Positions 36,677 through 45,425 are shown, counted from the stretch's first letter. The stretch: DNA of 64,000 nt from an uncultured Bacteroidia bacterium (GCA_902801465.1 CADCIH010000002.1:1-64000); one strand, 5' to 3'. Translations and numbers: made by a program. Notes: a model not told the origin generated them from the sequence alone.

Positions 36677-37555
36677 TTACTTCTTATTAAACGCCTCCAA
36701 AACCCTCTTGGAATAGGTCTTTGAGACAGGAATCGCCTCCAGGCCTTCGCGTTCGAATTCCAAAACGAAACCGTCGGCTTCGTTATGAAGCACGCTGACT
36801 TTGTCGATGTTGACGATAAAGGAGCGATGGCAGCGCATCAACGAACTGGAGTCCACGCAGTTGTCCTCAATGGTCTTCATCTTGCAGCGTAGCATGTAAC
36901 TGGCAATGGCTCCATTGCGCTGGTAATATACCTTGATGTAATTGTCCTCCGCCTTGATGAAATAAAGGTTGTCGAGCTTCACAGAAAGCTTCAGGTTGCC
37001 GTTGTTGTCCATCAAATTGATGATCTCGGCATGCTCGGGCAACACTTCGTTGTCCGACTCAACGGTATCACTCTTGGTGAGGGTCAGCTTGCGGCGCGAA
37101 TCGTTGAGCAGGATCATGAGGTCAACGATGGTATAGGGGACGGCTAAGGCGATGAAGGTGATCAGCAGGCTTTTGCCAAAGATAAATTCCAAGGAATGGG
37201 TGGTGGCCTTGACTAAATAATAAGAGAGATAGGTGTGGAAAGCGGCGATCAGCACGATCTCCAGAAACAGCCATAGGAGGTAGGCCCATAAGGCAAAATG
37301 CCTAAGCCTTCTGACGAAATAGGTCATCATTGTGCGGCTGCATGCAAGGAATAACGTTCCGACCCCCACGAAACCCAAGGTGCCGATGAAACGGCTGTTG
37401 GTGCCCAACTGGAACCAGGAGGTGTCGGAAAACGGAGTGTAGGCAGTGAGAAACACCAATGCGAACAACACGGAGATAACCACATTCTGTGCTTGGCTGA
37501 AGGGATCGGTCAGACATTCAGGGACTTGGGTAATCAGGTTTTTGCGCAGTTTCAT
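36677..37555 (-). CDS. Membrane-bound LytTR-family transcriptional regulator
   Basis: 292 aa from ATG 37555 (MKLRKNLITQ). The frame extends to 37606, but that part lies upstream of the likely -7 box (37586-37579), which rules out the longer start. Four hydrophobic helices (about 30-170) are followed by a LytTR DNA-binding domain (about 195-290: LDNLYFIKAEDNYIKVYY, SSLMRCHRSFIVNIDKV, IPVSKTYSKRVLEAF). There is no receiver domain, so it is not a classic response regulator; the membrane part probably senses the signal. Its targets are unknown. Confidence 0.85.
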   Translation of the reverse strand: MKLRKNLITQVPECLTDPFSQAQNVVISVLFALVFLTAYTPFSDTSWFQLGTNSRFIGTLGFVGVGTLFLACSRTMMTYFVRRLRHFALWAYLLWLFLEIVLIAAFHTYLSYYLVKATTHSLEFIFGKSLLITFIALAVPYTIVDLMILLNDSRRKLTLTKSDTVESDNEVLPEHAEIINLMDNNGNLKLSVKLDNLYFIKAEDNYIKVYYQRNGAIASYMLRCKMKTIEDNCVDSSSLMRCHRSFIVNIDKVSVLHNEADGFVLEFEREGLEAIPVSKTYSKRVLEAFNKK

Positions 37556-37578
37556 CAAGTGTTTCTCGTTTGGGACTG

Positions 37579-37586
37579 CAAAGTTA
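37579..37586 (-). promoter_or_regulatory. -7 box of the LytTR regulator gene
   Basis: TAACTTTG on the minus strand, 23 nt upstream of the ATG at 37555. Confidence 0.55.
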
Positions 37587-37602
37587 CGAAAAAAAGTTAA
37601 AG

Positions 37603-38073
37603 TCAAAACCCTTTTCGGATAACTTCCCAGACGAGAGGGGCTTCAAAGCCTTTCTGGATGGCGTAAGCAGCCAGTTTTCGGTTTCTCTCGAAGTCGTTGG
37701 CGGCCTTCACGGTCTTGGCTTTGGCTTTGAGCACCTCAACGAGGCGTTGGCGGTAGGCCTCCTCGTCGAAGCTTTGCAAGGCCTCGTCGATGATTTCTTT
37801 ACTGACGCCTTTTTGAATCAGATGAAAACGGATTTTGTTCACTCCCCAGCCGCTCTGGTTGATCTTGCCACGGACGAAGGCGTGAGCAAAACGTTCGTCG
37901 TTGACGAACTTATTGTCAATCAAATAATTAATGATTTCTTCCCGATCCTTCTCGCTGATTTCGAAGGTTGTCAGCTTGTCGGTGACTTCTTTCACGCTGC
38001 GTTCCTGATAGGCGCAGTACTTGGCCATCTTGTCCAGGATCTGGTCAGCAGTCAATCTTGAGGTCTCCTTCAT
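37603..38073 (-). CDS. recX: Regulatory protein RecX
   Basis: 156 aa, all-helical, with three tandem three-helix RecX repeats (for example CAYQERSVKEVTDKL, FVNDERFAHAFVRGKINQSGWGVNKIRFHLIQKGV and DEEAYRQRLVEVLKAK). RecX binds and inhibits RecA filaments. recA is not adjacent. The start overlaps the end of the upstream membrane protein gene by 29 nt in another frame, implying translational coupling. Confidence 0.9.
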   Translation of the reverse strand: MKETSRLTADQILDKMAKYCAYQERSVKEVTDKLTTFEISEKDREEIINYLIDNKFVNDERFAHAFVRGKINQSGWGVNKIRFHLIQKGVSKEIIDEALQSFDEEAYRQRLVEVLKAKAKTVKAANDFERNRKLAAYAIQKGFEAPLVWEVIRKGF

Positions 38074-39064
38074 GAATCCATCCGATCTTTCTTAAAATCA
38101 ATCCAAAAACCCACGAGAGCAGGGCGGGTAGAACGAAGCAGACCAGGAGCATGCCGATCCACATGTTCAGGCCTCCGTCAGGCATGGCGGTATAGATGCC
38201 GATGGGTCCTACCAGTCCGCAGGTGCCCATGCCGGAGCCGATGGGGATGTTCTCAAGATGGAAGACGCAGGTGGCCAACGGTCCGGTGATGGCTGCTGCC
38301 AGTGTCGGGGGAATCCAGATGCGAGGGTTCTTCACGATGTTGCCCATCTGGAGCATCGAGGTGCCGAGCCCCTGTGCGAAGAGGCCGCCCCAGCGGTTCT
38401 CTCTGAAGCTGAGTACGGCGAAGCCGATCATCTGTGCGCAGCAGCCTGCGGTAGCCGCTCCTCCGGCGATGCCGCCCAGCCCGATGGCCAGGCAGATGGC
38501 GGCGGAACTGATGGGCAGGGTGAGCACGGCGCCGATGACTACCGACACGATGATACCCATCAGGAAGGGTTGCATCAGGGTGGCGTTTTCGATAAACACA
38601 CCTAGGGCAGTCATCAGTCTCCCGATGGCGGGACCGATGGCGAAAGCCACCAACACTCCGCTGATGATGACGACGGCAGGAGTCACGAGGATGTCGACCT
38701 GGGTCTCCTTATACACCATCTTACCCAGTTCGATGGCCACCAGAACAGCCACGTAGGCACCCATGGGACCGCCCAGCTCGTTGCCGGCGATACCTACAGC
38801 GATGGCGCTGAACAACACCAGTCCTTCGCAGTGGAGCTTATAGGCGATGGCCACCGCGATGGCAGCGCCCGTGGCAGCTTTGGCGTATTTCGCTATCGTC
38901 ACGAAAGCATCCCAGCCGGTCTTGTCGCCCAAGGTCTGGAAAATGGTGCCAATCAGCAAGGAGGCAAACAAGCCCAATGCCATCGCCCCCAGCGCATCCA
39001 CAAAGTAGGCACGCCAGGTGAGATCCACCTTTTTTCGCTCAAGAAATGTCCGAAAACGCCCCAT
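38045..39064 (-). CDS. PTS system EIIC-like membrane protein
   Basis: A 339-aa inner-membrane protein of the PTS_EIIC_2-like type, with about eight to ten hydrophobic helices and Gly-rich turns (GNELGGPMGAY, GLGGIAGGAATAGCCAQ, ENIPIGSGMGTCGLVGPIG). No EIIA, EIIB, HPr or EI gene lies nearby, so PTS transport activity is doubtful. In many Bacteroidetes such stand-alone EIIC proteins have no known substrate. It overlaps recX by 29 nt. Confidence 0.8.
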   Translation of the reverse strand: MGRFRTFLERKKVDLTWRAYFVDALGAMALGLFASLLIGTIFQTLGDKTGWDAFVTIAKYAKAATGAAIAVAIAYKLHCEGLVLFSAIAVGIAGNELGGPMGAYVAVLVAIELGKMVYKETQVDILVTPAVVIISGVLVAFAIGPAIGRLMTALGVFIENATLMQPFLMGIIVSVVIGAVLTLPISSAAICLAIGLGGIAGGAATAGCCAQMIGFAVLSFRENRWGGLFAQGLGTSMLQMGNIVKNPRIWIPPTLAAAITGPLATCVFHLENIPIGSGMGTCGLVGPIGIYTAMPDGGLNMWIGMLLVCFVLPALLSWVFGLILRKIGWIHEGDLKIDC

Positions 39065-39096
39065 TTTCCGTTTTCCGTTCTCCGTTTTCCGTTTTA
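39064..39096 (-). repeat. GGAAAACGGAGAACGG repeat before the EIIC-like gene
   Basis: Purine-rich on the coding (minus) strand. It spans the gap between the nicotinamidase stop and the EIIC-like start and overlaps the nicotinamidase stop codon region. Confidence 0.65.
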
Positions 39097-39795
39097 AAAC
39101 TCGATTCCCTCAATGCCGTTCTCCTTCATCAGGTCGGCGAGCTTGGTGTCGTTGTCGTCGACGGCGGCGACACAGTTGGTGACCACGCGGATCTGCTTGG
39201 CGGGATAGAAGGCCATCAGGTCCTTGACGGTCTCGTAAACACAGTAGTCGGTGGCGATGCCGCACACGTCGATACCCACGAAGCCTTCGCCCTCGGTGAT
39301 GACTTTGCTCAGCTTGTCGCCGCTTTTGGCGTTTTGGAAGATGCTGAACTCCTCTTTATCGGCCAGGTCGCCCTTGGTCATGAAGTGGTAGTTGTCCATC
39401 TGGCTTTCTTCAATGGCTTTCATCAAGGCTGGATACACATTCATGCCTTCGGTTCCTTGCACACAGTGGGGAGGGAACACGCCGCCTTGCTCAACAAACG
39501 AGCAGTGGTTGGCCGGGTGGGCGTCTTGGGTGATGATGACCCAGGTGTAGTTGCTCAGCGCACCATTGTCGATGGCTACGGCGAGACGGTCCATGGCTTC
39601 GGGGCCTTTAGCGGTGGCCAAGCTCCCAGTGGTGAAGTCGATCTGCGGGTCGACGATGATGAGCATGCGGTTTTCTTTCACTGTTTGCTCAACTTTCTGA
39701 TTTTCAATGTTTTCCTTGTTTTGATTCTTGTTTCCGCAACCGGTCACGACCAGGGCTGCGACGAGCATCATGGCTCCAATGAATGCTTTTTTCAT
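39094..39795 (-). CDS. Exported (lipoprotein) nicotinamidase/isochorismatase-family hydrolase
   Basis: 233 aa from ATG 39795. An upstream ATG at 39828 lies inside the -7 box and is rejected. The N-terminus is a lipoprotein signal (MKKAFIGAMMLVAALVVTGC, lipobox VTGC). The rest is a complete PncA-type hydrolase: catalytic Asp in VDPQIDF, metal ligands in TQDAHPANH, Lys in FMTKGD and nucleophile Cys in IATDYCVYET. Nicotinamidase converts nicotinamide to nicotinate for NAD salvage. Characterised bacterial forms are cytosolic, so a lipid-anchored form would act outside the inner membrane. Confidence 0.88.
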   Translation of the reverse strand: MKKAFIGAMMLVAALVVTGCGNKNQNKENIENQKVEQTVKENRMLIIVDPQIDFTTGSLATAKGPEAMDRLAVAIDNGALSNYTWVIITQDAHPANHCSFVEQGGVFPPHCVQGTEGMNVYPALMKAIEESQMDNYHFMTKGDLADKEEFSIFQNAKSGDKLSKVITEGEGFVGIDVCGIATDYCVYETVKDLMAFYPAKQIRVVTNCVAAVDDNDTKLADLMKENGIEGIEF

Positions 39796-39825
39796 GATAT
39801 CAATGTTCTTTTTAGAAATTTGCGG

Positions 39826-39833
39826 CAAAAGTA
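39826..39833 (-). promoter_or_regulatory. -7 box of the nicotinamidase gene
   Basis: TACTTTTG on the minus strand, 30 nt before the chosen ATG at 39795. It covers the alternative upstream ATG. Confidence 0.55.
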
Positions 39834-39837
39834 AGAA

Positions 39838-39857
39838 AAAATTTAGAATTGAGAATT
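39838..39857. repeat. AATTTAGAATTGAGAATTA repeat
   Basis: A single arm of the AATTTAGAATT-type low-complexity family between the divergent nicotinamidase and YgiQ promoters. Confidence 0.5.
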
Positions 39858-39880
39858 ATTACCAATGCGATTATATTTCC

Positions 39881-39888
39881 TAAATTTG
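39881..39888 (+). promoter_or_regulatory. -7 box of the YgiQ gene
   Basis: TAAATTTG, 16 nt before the ATG at 39905. Confidence 0.5.
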
Positions 39889-39904
39889 CGTCAAATTTCA
39901 AGGA

Positions 39905-41728
39905 ATGAACTTACTTGACTGGCTCCCCATCACAAAGAAAGAAACCGACCTGCGCGGGTGGGACGAGGTGGACATTGTATTCGTCACTGGCGATGCCTAT
40001 GTGGACCATCCGGCTTTTGGGGCGGCGGTCATCGGCAGGGTGCTGGAACGGGCCGGGTTTCGAGTGGCGTTGATTCCCCAGCCCAACTGGAGGGACGATC
40101 TCCGCGACTTCAAGAAATTCGGAAAACCCAAGATTTACTTTGGTGTTTCAGCCGGTTGCATGGACTCGATGGTGAACCATTACACCGCCAACAAAAGGCT
40201 CAGAAGCAACGACGCCTACACCCCGGGTGGCGAAGCCGGTTTCCGCCCCGATCGGGCCAGTGTGGTCTATAGCAACATCCTGAAACAGCTCTATCCCGAT
40301 GTGCCCGTGGTCATCGGTGGAATCGAGGCTTCGTTAAGACGAGTGACCCATTACGACTATTGGGACGACTGCCTGAAACCATCTATCTTGGTGGATTCTC
40401 ACGCCGACATTGGCGTTTACGGAATGGGCGAATATACCATGTTGGAGATTGCCCAAGCCATCCAGCAAGGACGAAAAGTTAGCGAACTGACTGACATCCA
40501 GCAGACCTTCTTCCTTCAGGATAAAAAACAGGAACTCCCAACAATTGAAGGTGAAACCATTGAATTGGTCTCGCATGAGATCTGCCTGAAGGACAAAAAG
40601 CGTTACGCTTCCAATTTCAAGCATATCGAAGAGGAGTCGAACAAGAAGCACGCCGCACGTCTGGTTCAAGACGTGGGTCGACAAAGGGTTGTTATCAATC
40701 CGCCGCTGCCTACTTTTACTACGGAACAAATCGACGCCTCGTTTGATTTGCCTTATACGCGACTGCCTCATCCGAAATACGCCAAACGCGGTCCTATCCC
40801 GGCCTACGAGATGATCAAGCACTCCATTAATCTTCATCGCGGCTGTTTCGGTGGCTGTGCCTTCTGCACCATCTCGGCCCACCAGGGCAAGTTTGTTGCC
40901 TCAAGGAGCAAAGAGTCGATCATGCGCGAAGTGGAGAAGGTGACCCAGATGGAAGATTTCAAAGGGTATATCAGCGACCTGGGCGGTCCCTCGGCCAACA
41001 TGTACCGAATGCATGGCAAGGACGAGAAAATCTGTGAGAAATGCGCTCGCCCCACTTGCCTCCAACCCACGGTCTGCAAGAACCTGAACACCGACCACCA
41101 TCCATTAATCGAGATTTATCAGGAAGTCGATCGTCATCCGAAAGTCAAGAAGGCCACGGTCGGTTCGGGCATCAGATATGACTTGTTCCTTCACGACAGC
41201 AGCCCCGAGGAAAACAAGGCCATGGGCTATGACGAATACTTCCGTCAGCTGGTTACGCGGCATGTTAGCGGTCGTTTGAAAGTGGCTCCCGAACACACCA
41301 GCGACGCCGTGCTGAAACTCATGAGGAAACCCAAGTTCGACATGTTCGTCAAGCTGAAGAAGAAGTTCGACGAGATCAACGAGAAGGAACACCTCAACCA
41401 GCAGCTTATTCCCTATTTCATTTCCTCGCACCCTGATTGCTATTTGGAGGACATGGCCGAGTTGGCCGTAAAGACCAAAGCGCTGGGCTATCATCTGGAG
41501 CAGGTTCAGGACTTTACGCCCACCCCGATGACCCTTGCCACGGAGATTTACTATTCCGGCTACAACCCTTACACCTTGGAGCCTGTGTTTGTGGCCAAAA
41601 GCAAGGAGGAGAAGCTCGCCCAGCAACGGTTTTTCTTCTGGTATAAGCCCGAGAACCGAGAGTGGGTGAAATCGATGTTGAAAAAGCTGGGGCGAGCCGA
41701 TTGGATAAAAAAGTTATTCAGTAAATAA
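39905..41728 (+). CDS. YgiQ-family radical SAM protein
   Basis: 607 aa. An N-terminal UPF0313 domain (about 1-290) with a B12-binding-like fold (FGVSAGCMDSMVNHYTANKRLRSNDAYTPGG, VIGGIEASLRR) precedes a radical SAM core with Cys314, Cys318 and Cys321 (CFGGCAFC). A C-terminal extension holds PEHTSDAVLKLMRKP and QVQDFTPTPMT. A further Cys cluster (KICEKCARPTCLQPTVC, about 377-393) could hold a second iron-sulfur site. The family is widespread, but its reaction is not established to my knowledge. It is monocistronic. Confidence 0.93.
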   Translation: MNLLDWLPITKKETDLRGWDEVDIVFVTGDAYVDHPAFGAAVIGRVLERAGFRVALIPQPNWRDDLRDFKKFGKPKIYFGVSAGCMDSMVNHYTANKRLRSNDAYTPGGEAGFRPDRASVVYSNILKQLYPDVPVVIGGIEASLRRVTHYDYWDDCLKPSILVDSHADIGVYGMGEYTMLEIAQAIQQGRKVSELTDIQQTFFLQDKKQELPTIEGETIELVSHEICLKDKKRYASNFKHIEEESNKKHAARLVQDVGRQRVVINPPLPTFTTEQIDASFDLPYTRLPHPKYAKRGPIPAYEMIKHSINLHRGCFGGCAFCTISAHQGKFVASRSKESIMREVEKVTQMEDFKGYISDLGGPSANMYRMHGKDEKICEKCARPTCLQPTVCKNLNTDHHPLIEIYQEVDRHPKVKKATVGSGIRYDLFLHDSSPEENKAMGYDEYFRQLVTRHVSGRLKVAPEHTSDAVLKLMRKPKFDMFVKLKKKFDEINEKEHLNQQLIPYFISSHPDCYLEDMAELAVKTKALGYHLEQVQDFTPTPMTLATEIYYSGYNPYTLEPVFVAKSKEEKLAQQRFFFWYKPENREWVKSMLKKLGRADWIKKLFSK

Positions 41729-42034
41729 ACAACTAACCTAATCCATCAATAAGTTTCTTTGGCTCACGACGGGTATCCCATAATGCAACAATTTCAATGG
41801 TATTGCCGTTGATGTTTTTCTACTTTTAAATTTCGCCAGCAAATATATAGAATTTTTATTATTTCAACATAAAAATTGATATAAATATTTTTATATTGTA
41901 TTAATAATATACATTTTGTACCCGACCTTCAAAAAACCTTTAAATTCCTTTTTTATCTCAAAAAAAATTCCGACCTTTGCCGCTTCAAAAACGAGCATTA
42001 TTTTGTTTTTTTAAAATCTATAAATCAATCATTT
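41729..42034. other. 306-nt intergenic region
   Basis: The first 90 nt hold the remnant of a RelE/ParE-type toxin gene on the minus strand. The rest (41823-42034) is very AT-rich, with poly-T and poly-A runs, and gives no stem-loop or clear -33/-7 pair. CCTTTG at 41973-41978 is a weak -7 candidate for the YitT gene. Confidence 0.5.
41733..41819 (-). pseudogene. C-terminal remnant of a RelE/ParE-type toxin
   Basis: The minus strand has 28 open codons ending in TAG: KNINGNTIEIVALWDTRREP then KKLIDGLG. The pattern I-x-x-NTIEIVALWDTRR-x-PKKL is the terminal strand and tail of ParE/RelE-superfamily toxins. Stops in the same frame (TAG at 41822-41820 and TAA just upstream) and the absence of any N-terminal part or antitoxin gene show that it is a decayed fragment. 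Confidence 0.65.
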
Positions 42035-43027
42035 ATGAGTAAAGTAAATGATATCATGAAAGAAATTGGCCAAGCTTTGGTCAGTAAAAAGTTTTGGGTT
42101 GAACTGCTGATCATGACTTTCGGCATGTTCATGACAGGCGTTTGCGTCTATTATTTTTTGGTTCCCAGCAAGCTGATCGTGGGCTCCATCTCGGGTCTTT
42201 CCATCGTGCTGACGAACATTTTCAACAGTATGGGCATCAACATCGGCCTGCCTTCGATGATTACCATCATCAATGCCATCCTGCTGGTTCTTGCCTATCT
42301 TCTTGTCGGCAAGGAATTCGGTCTCAAGACCGTCTACTGCGCCCTGATCCTCGGTCCCATGACCAAGTTCTGCGAATGGCTCTATCCCTGGGAAAACCTG
42401 GCTACCCCGAACAGCTATTTGATCAACATGGGGGTCGACGCCAGCTCTGCCTATTCAGTCATGGGCAATCCTTGGTTCGACCTGCTTTGCTGCGTCATCA
42501 TCCTGAGTGCCGCCCAAACGCTGATGTTCTCCATCAACGCTTCCACGGGTGGTCTGGACATCTTGGCTAAGATCGTCAACAAGTACTTGCATTTCGACAT
42601 GGGTAAGTCGGTCAGCGTGGCGGGTGCCATCATCTGCCTCACCGCTTTCGCCATCAACCCCTTCCAGATGGTCATCATCGGTCTCATCGCCACTTGGATC
42701 AATGGCATGGTGGTGAACATGTTCACGGCCAACCTCAACCAGCGCAAACGTGTCTGCATCGTCTCTAAGGACTACGACCGCATACGTCGCTACATCATCG
42801 ACGAACTGAATCGCGGCTGCACGCTCTATGAGGTCATCGGCGGCTACACCAACGAGAAGTCGATTGAATTGGAAGCACTGCTCACTAACGACGAGTTCTC
42901 GAAGTTGATGGAATACCTCGGCAAGAACGAAATCAACGCATTTACCACCGCAGGTAACGTGAGTGAGGTGTACGGCCTGTGGGCAAAAGATCGCCACAGA
43001 GCTAGAAAACACGCTGAAAAGCGATAA
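42035..43027 (+). CDS. YitT-family membrane protein (DUF161 + DUF2179)
   Basis: 330 aa. Five or six transmembrane helices (about 20-235) belong to the YitT/DUF161 family (GFGMF-like TFGMFMTGVCVYYF, STGGLDILAKIVNKY). A cytosolic DUF2179 ferredoxin-like domain follows (about 240-320, RVCIVSKDYDRIRRYIIDELNRGCTLYEVIGGYT). The function of the family is unknown; a regulated transport role is often assumed. It stands alone, with the carboxyltransferase gene 69 nt downstream under its own promoter. Confidence 0.88.
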   Translation: MSKVNDIMKEIGQALVSKKFWVELLIMTFGMFMTGVCVYYFLVPSKLIVGSISGLSIVLTNIFNSMGINIGLPSMITIINAILLVLAYLLVGKEFGLKTVYCALILGPMTKFCEWLYPWENLATPNSYLINMGVDASSAYSVMGNPWFDLLCCVIILSAAQTLMFSINASTGGLDILAKIVNKYLHFDMGKSVSVAGAIICLTAFAINPFQMVIIGLIATWINGMVVNMFTANLNQRKRVCIVSKDYDRIRRYIIDELNRGCTLYEVIGGYTNEKSIELEALLTNDEFSKLMEYLGKNEINAFTTAGNVSEVYGLWAKDRHRARKHAEKR

Positions 43028-43067
43028 TTGTTGAAAAATATTTTTATAAGAATAGAAGATAGTTTGT

Positions 43068-43075
43068 TATTTTTG
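43068..43075 (+). promoter_or_regulatory. -7 box of the carboxyltransferase gene
   Basis: TATTTTTG, 21 nt ahead of the ATG at 43097. Confidence 0.5.
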
Positions 43076-43096
43076 TGAATTGTTAAAGGAAAAACT

Positions 43097-44863
43097 ATGA
43101 AAAAGGAAGTCAAGTTCAGTTTGGTTTACCGTGATATGTGGCAGTCGTCAGGTAAGTATGTGCCACGTAAAGATCAACTGGAACAAATCGCTCCATTAAT
43201 AATAGATATGGGCTGCTTCGACCGTGTGGAGACCAATGGCGGAGCCGCCGAGCAAGTCAACCTGCTCTATGGCGAGAACCCCAACCCCTCGGTCCGTGCC
43301 TTTACGGCAGCACTCCATAAAGGCGGCATCGAATGCCACATGCTCGACCGCGCCCTCAATGCCTTGCGCATGAACCCCGTGCCCGCCGATGTGCGACAAC
43401 TTATGTATAAGGTGAAGAAAGCCCAAGGCGTGGATATCACCCGTATCTTCTGTGGCCTCAACGACGTGCGCAACATCATCCCGTCGGTCCAATGGGCCAA
43501 CGAAGCGGGTATGATCTCCCAAGCTGCCATGAGCATCACCTATTCGCAGGTGCATACCGCCGAGTATTACATGCATATCGCCGACCAACTCATCGAAGCC
43601 GGCGCCAAGGAAATCGCACTTAAGGACATGGCCGGCGTGGGCCGCCCCGTCAGCCTGGGCCGCATCGTCGAACATATCAAGAAGAACCATCCTGAAATCA
43701 AGGTCCAGTATCACGGACACACCACCCCGGGCCTCTCAATGGCTTCGATGCTTGAGGTCTGCAAGGCTGGTTGCGACTATGTCGACGTGGCCATGGAACC
43801 CCTGTCATGGGGCACCGTGCATCCCGATGTCATCAGCGTGCAAGCCATGCTGAAAGACGCCGGTTTCCTCGTGAAGGACATCGACATGAAGACCTATATG
43901 GCTGCACGTGCCATGACTCAGAGCTTCATCGACGACTTCCTGGGCTACTGGATCGACCCGCGCAACCGCTACATCAACTCGCTGCTGCTGGGCTGCGGCT
44001 TGCCAGGTGGCATGATGGGCTCCCTGATGGCCGACCTCAAACCGGTGCACGCCGCCATCAACATGAACCGCAAGAAAGAAGGCCTTCCTGAACTGACCGA
44101 AGACGAGATGCTCGTCGAACTGTTCCAAGAAGTGCAGGACATCTGGCCGAAACTGGGCAACCCGCCTTTGGTAACCCCGTTCAGCCAATATACCAAGAAC
44201 ATCGCCTTGATGAACCTCTTCGCTCTCAGCAAGGGCGAGCCTCGTTACGAGACCAGCATCGACCCCGCCGCATGGGATATGATCCTCGGCAAGGCTGGAA
44301 AACTGCCGGGCACCCTCGCTCCCGAGATCGTGGAACTGGCCAAGAAAAAAGGCCTGGAGTTCTTCACGGGCAACCCGCAGGACAACTATCCTAATGCCCT
44401 GCCGCACTTCATCGAGATGATGGAAAAGGAAGGCTGGGACCGCGGCCAGGACGACGAAGAGCTCTTCGAGTTCGCCATGCACGAGAAACAATATCGTGAG
44501 TATAAGTCAGGCGAGGCCAAACGCCGCTTCAACCAAGAGCTGGAAGCCAAGATGAAGGCCAAGTTCGAAAAGGCTGGCGGTGAGGCTAAGATCCCGGATC
44601 TTCGCGCCTTGCGTCATCCCAATGCCGAACCCGTAATCGCACCCGTGAGCGGCATCGTGATGTGGGAAGTCGACTTCGACGACAAGTCAATCGCTCCCGC
44701 TCCAGGTAAGGTCTATAAGGAAGGCGACCTGCTCTGCGCCATCAACAGCGAACACGGCATGGAGCCGGTGTATGCACTGTGGTCAGGTAAGATCGTCGAA
44801 GCCACTGCCGATCAGGGTAAACGGGTCTCAAAAGGTGAAATTATTGCATTTATTGAAAAATAA
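43097..44863 (+). CDS. Pyruvate/oxaloacetate carboxyltransferase with degenerate biotinyl domain
   Basis: 588 aa. The N-terminal TIM barrel is a DRE-TIM carboxyltransferase (about 1-290): RDMWQSSGKYVPRKDQ, ALKDMAGVGRP with the metal-site Lys, and YHGHTTPG. The conserved carboxylase domain (PYC_OADA, about 300-480) follows. This matches pyruvate carboxylase subunit B or oxaloacetate decarboxylase alpha. The C-terminal biotinyl-like domain (about 515-588) reads LLCAINSEHGMEPVYAL where biotinylated relatives have (E)AMKM/T, so the biotin-accepting Lys is missing. The enzyme may take biotin from a separate carrier. No biotin carboxylase gene or beta/gamma pump genes are adjacent. Confidence 0.88.
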   Translation: MKKEVKFSLVYRDMWQSSGKYVPRKDQLEQIAPLIIDMGCFDRVETNGGAAEQVNLLYGENPNPSVRAFTAALHKGGIECHMLDRALNALRMNPVPADVRQLMYKVKKAQGVDITRIFCGLNDVRNIIPSVQWANEAGMISQAAMSITYSQVHTAEYYMHIADQLIEAGAKEIALKDMAGVGRPVSLGRIVEHIKKNHPEIKVQYHGHTTPGLSMASMLEVCKAGCDYVDVAMEPLSWGTVHPDVISVQAMLKDAGFLVKDIDMKTYMAARAMTQSFIDDFLGYWIDPRNRYINSLLLGCGLPGGMMGSLMADLKPVHAAINMNRKKEGLPELTEDEMLVELFQEVQDIWPKLGNPPLVTPFSQYTKNIALMNLFALSKGEPRYETSIDPAAWDMILGKAGKLPGTLAPEIVELAKKKGLEFFTGNPQDNYPNALPHFIEMMEKEGWDRGQDDEELFEFAMHEKQYREYKSGEAKRRFNQELEAKMKAKFEKAGGEAKIPDLRALRHPNAEPVIAPVSGIVMWEVDFDDKSIAPAPGKVYKEGDLLCAINSEHGMEPVYALWSGKIVEATADQGKRVSKGEIIAFIEK

Positions 44864-44895
44864 TCCATTTTTTGTTTAACTAAATTATTAAAATC

Positions 44896-45402
44896 ATGAA
44901 AAAATTAGTTTTAGTACTCGCAATCGTTTTTGCAGGTATCATGTCTGCTAACGCTCAAGTATGGATTGGCGGCGCCGCCGGTTTTGGTATCCAAGACAAT
45001 CGCACTGAGGTCATGGTAGCCCCTGAACTGGGTTACAACATCAATAACAGCTGGACTGTTGCTGCTGGTTTGAAATACCAGTTTACTCAGTTTGACGATC
45101 CTATTTTGGGCAAAACAACTGTCAACCGTTTCATTGCTTCTCCTTATCTCCGTTATGTTGGTGGTACCATCGGCCACAAGTTCTCCTTGTTCCTCGATCT
45201 CGTTGGTGATGTCGACCTGCTGAGCCCCCAGATGTGGGAAGCTGGCCTGAAACCCGGTATCGCTTGGCAAGCCACTGAAAAGTTCACTGCTGCCTTCCGC
45301 TTCGGTTTCTTGGGCTATGACCACTTCTTTGAAAGAGGTAAGGGTATCTTCATGGACTGCTCTTTGGAGACTGGTTCCATCGGAATCTACTACAACTTCT
45401 AA
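44896..45402 (+). CDS. Small outer-membrane beta-barrel protein
   Basis: 168 aa. A signal peptide (MKKLVLVLAIVFAGIMSANAQ) precedes an OMP_b-brl-type barrel of about eight strands with alternating hydrophobics and a terminal GSIGIYYNF strand. Codon use is T-ending and unlike the C-rich neighbours. It begins 32 nt after the carboxyltransferase gene and is followed by a terminator, so it may be cotranscribed. Function unknown. Confidence 0.8.
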   Translation: MKKLVLVLAIVFAGIMSANAQVWIGGAAGFGIQDNRTEVMVAPELGYNINNSWTVAAGLKYQFTQFDDPILGKTTVNRFIASPYLRYVGGTIGHKFSLFLDLVGDVDLLSPQMWEAGLKPGIAWQATEKFTAAFRFGFLGYDHFFERGKGIFMDCSLETGSIGIYYNF

Positions 45403-45425
45403 TTCATAGAAAGAATATTTGAATT

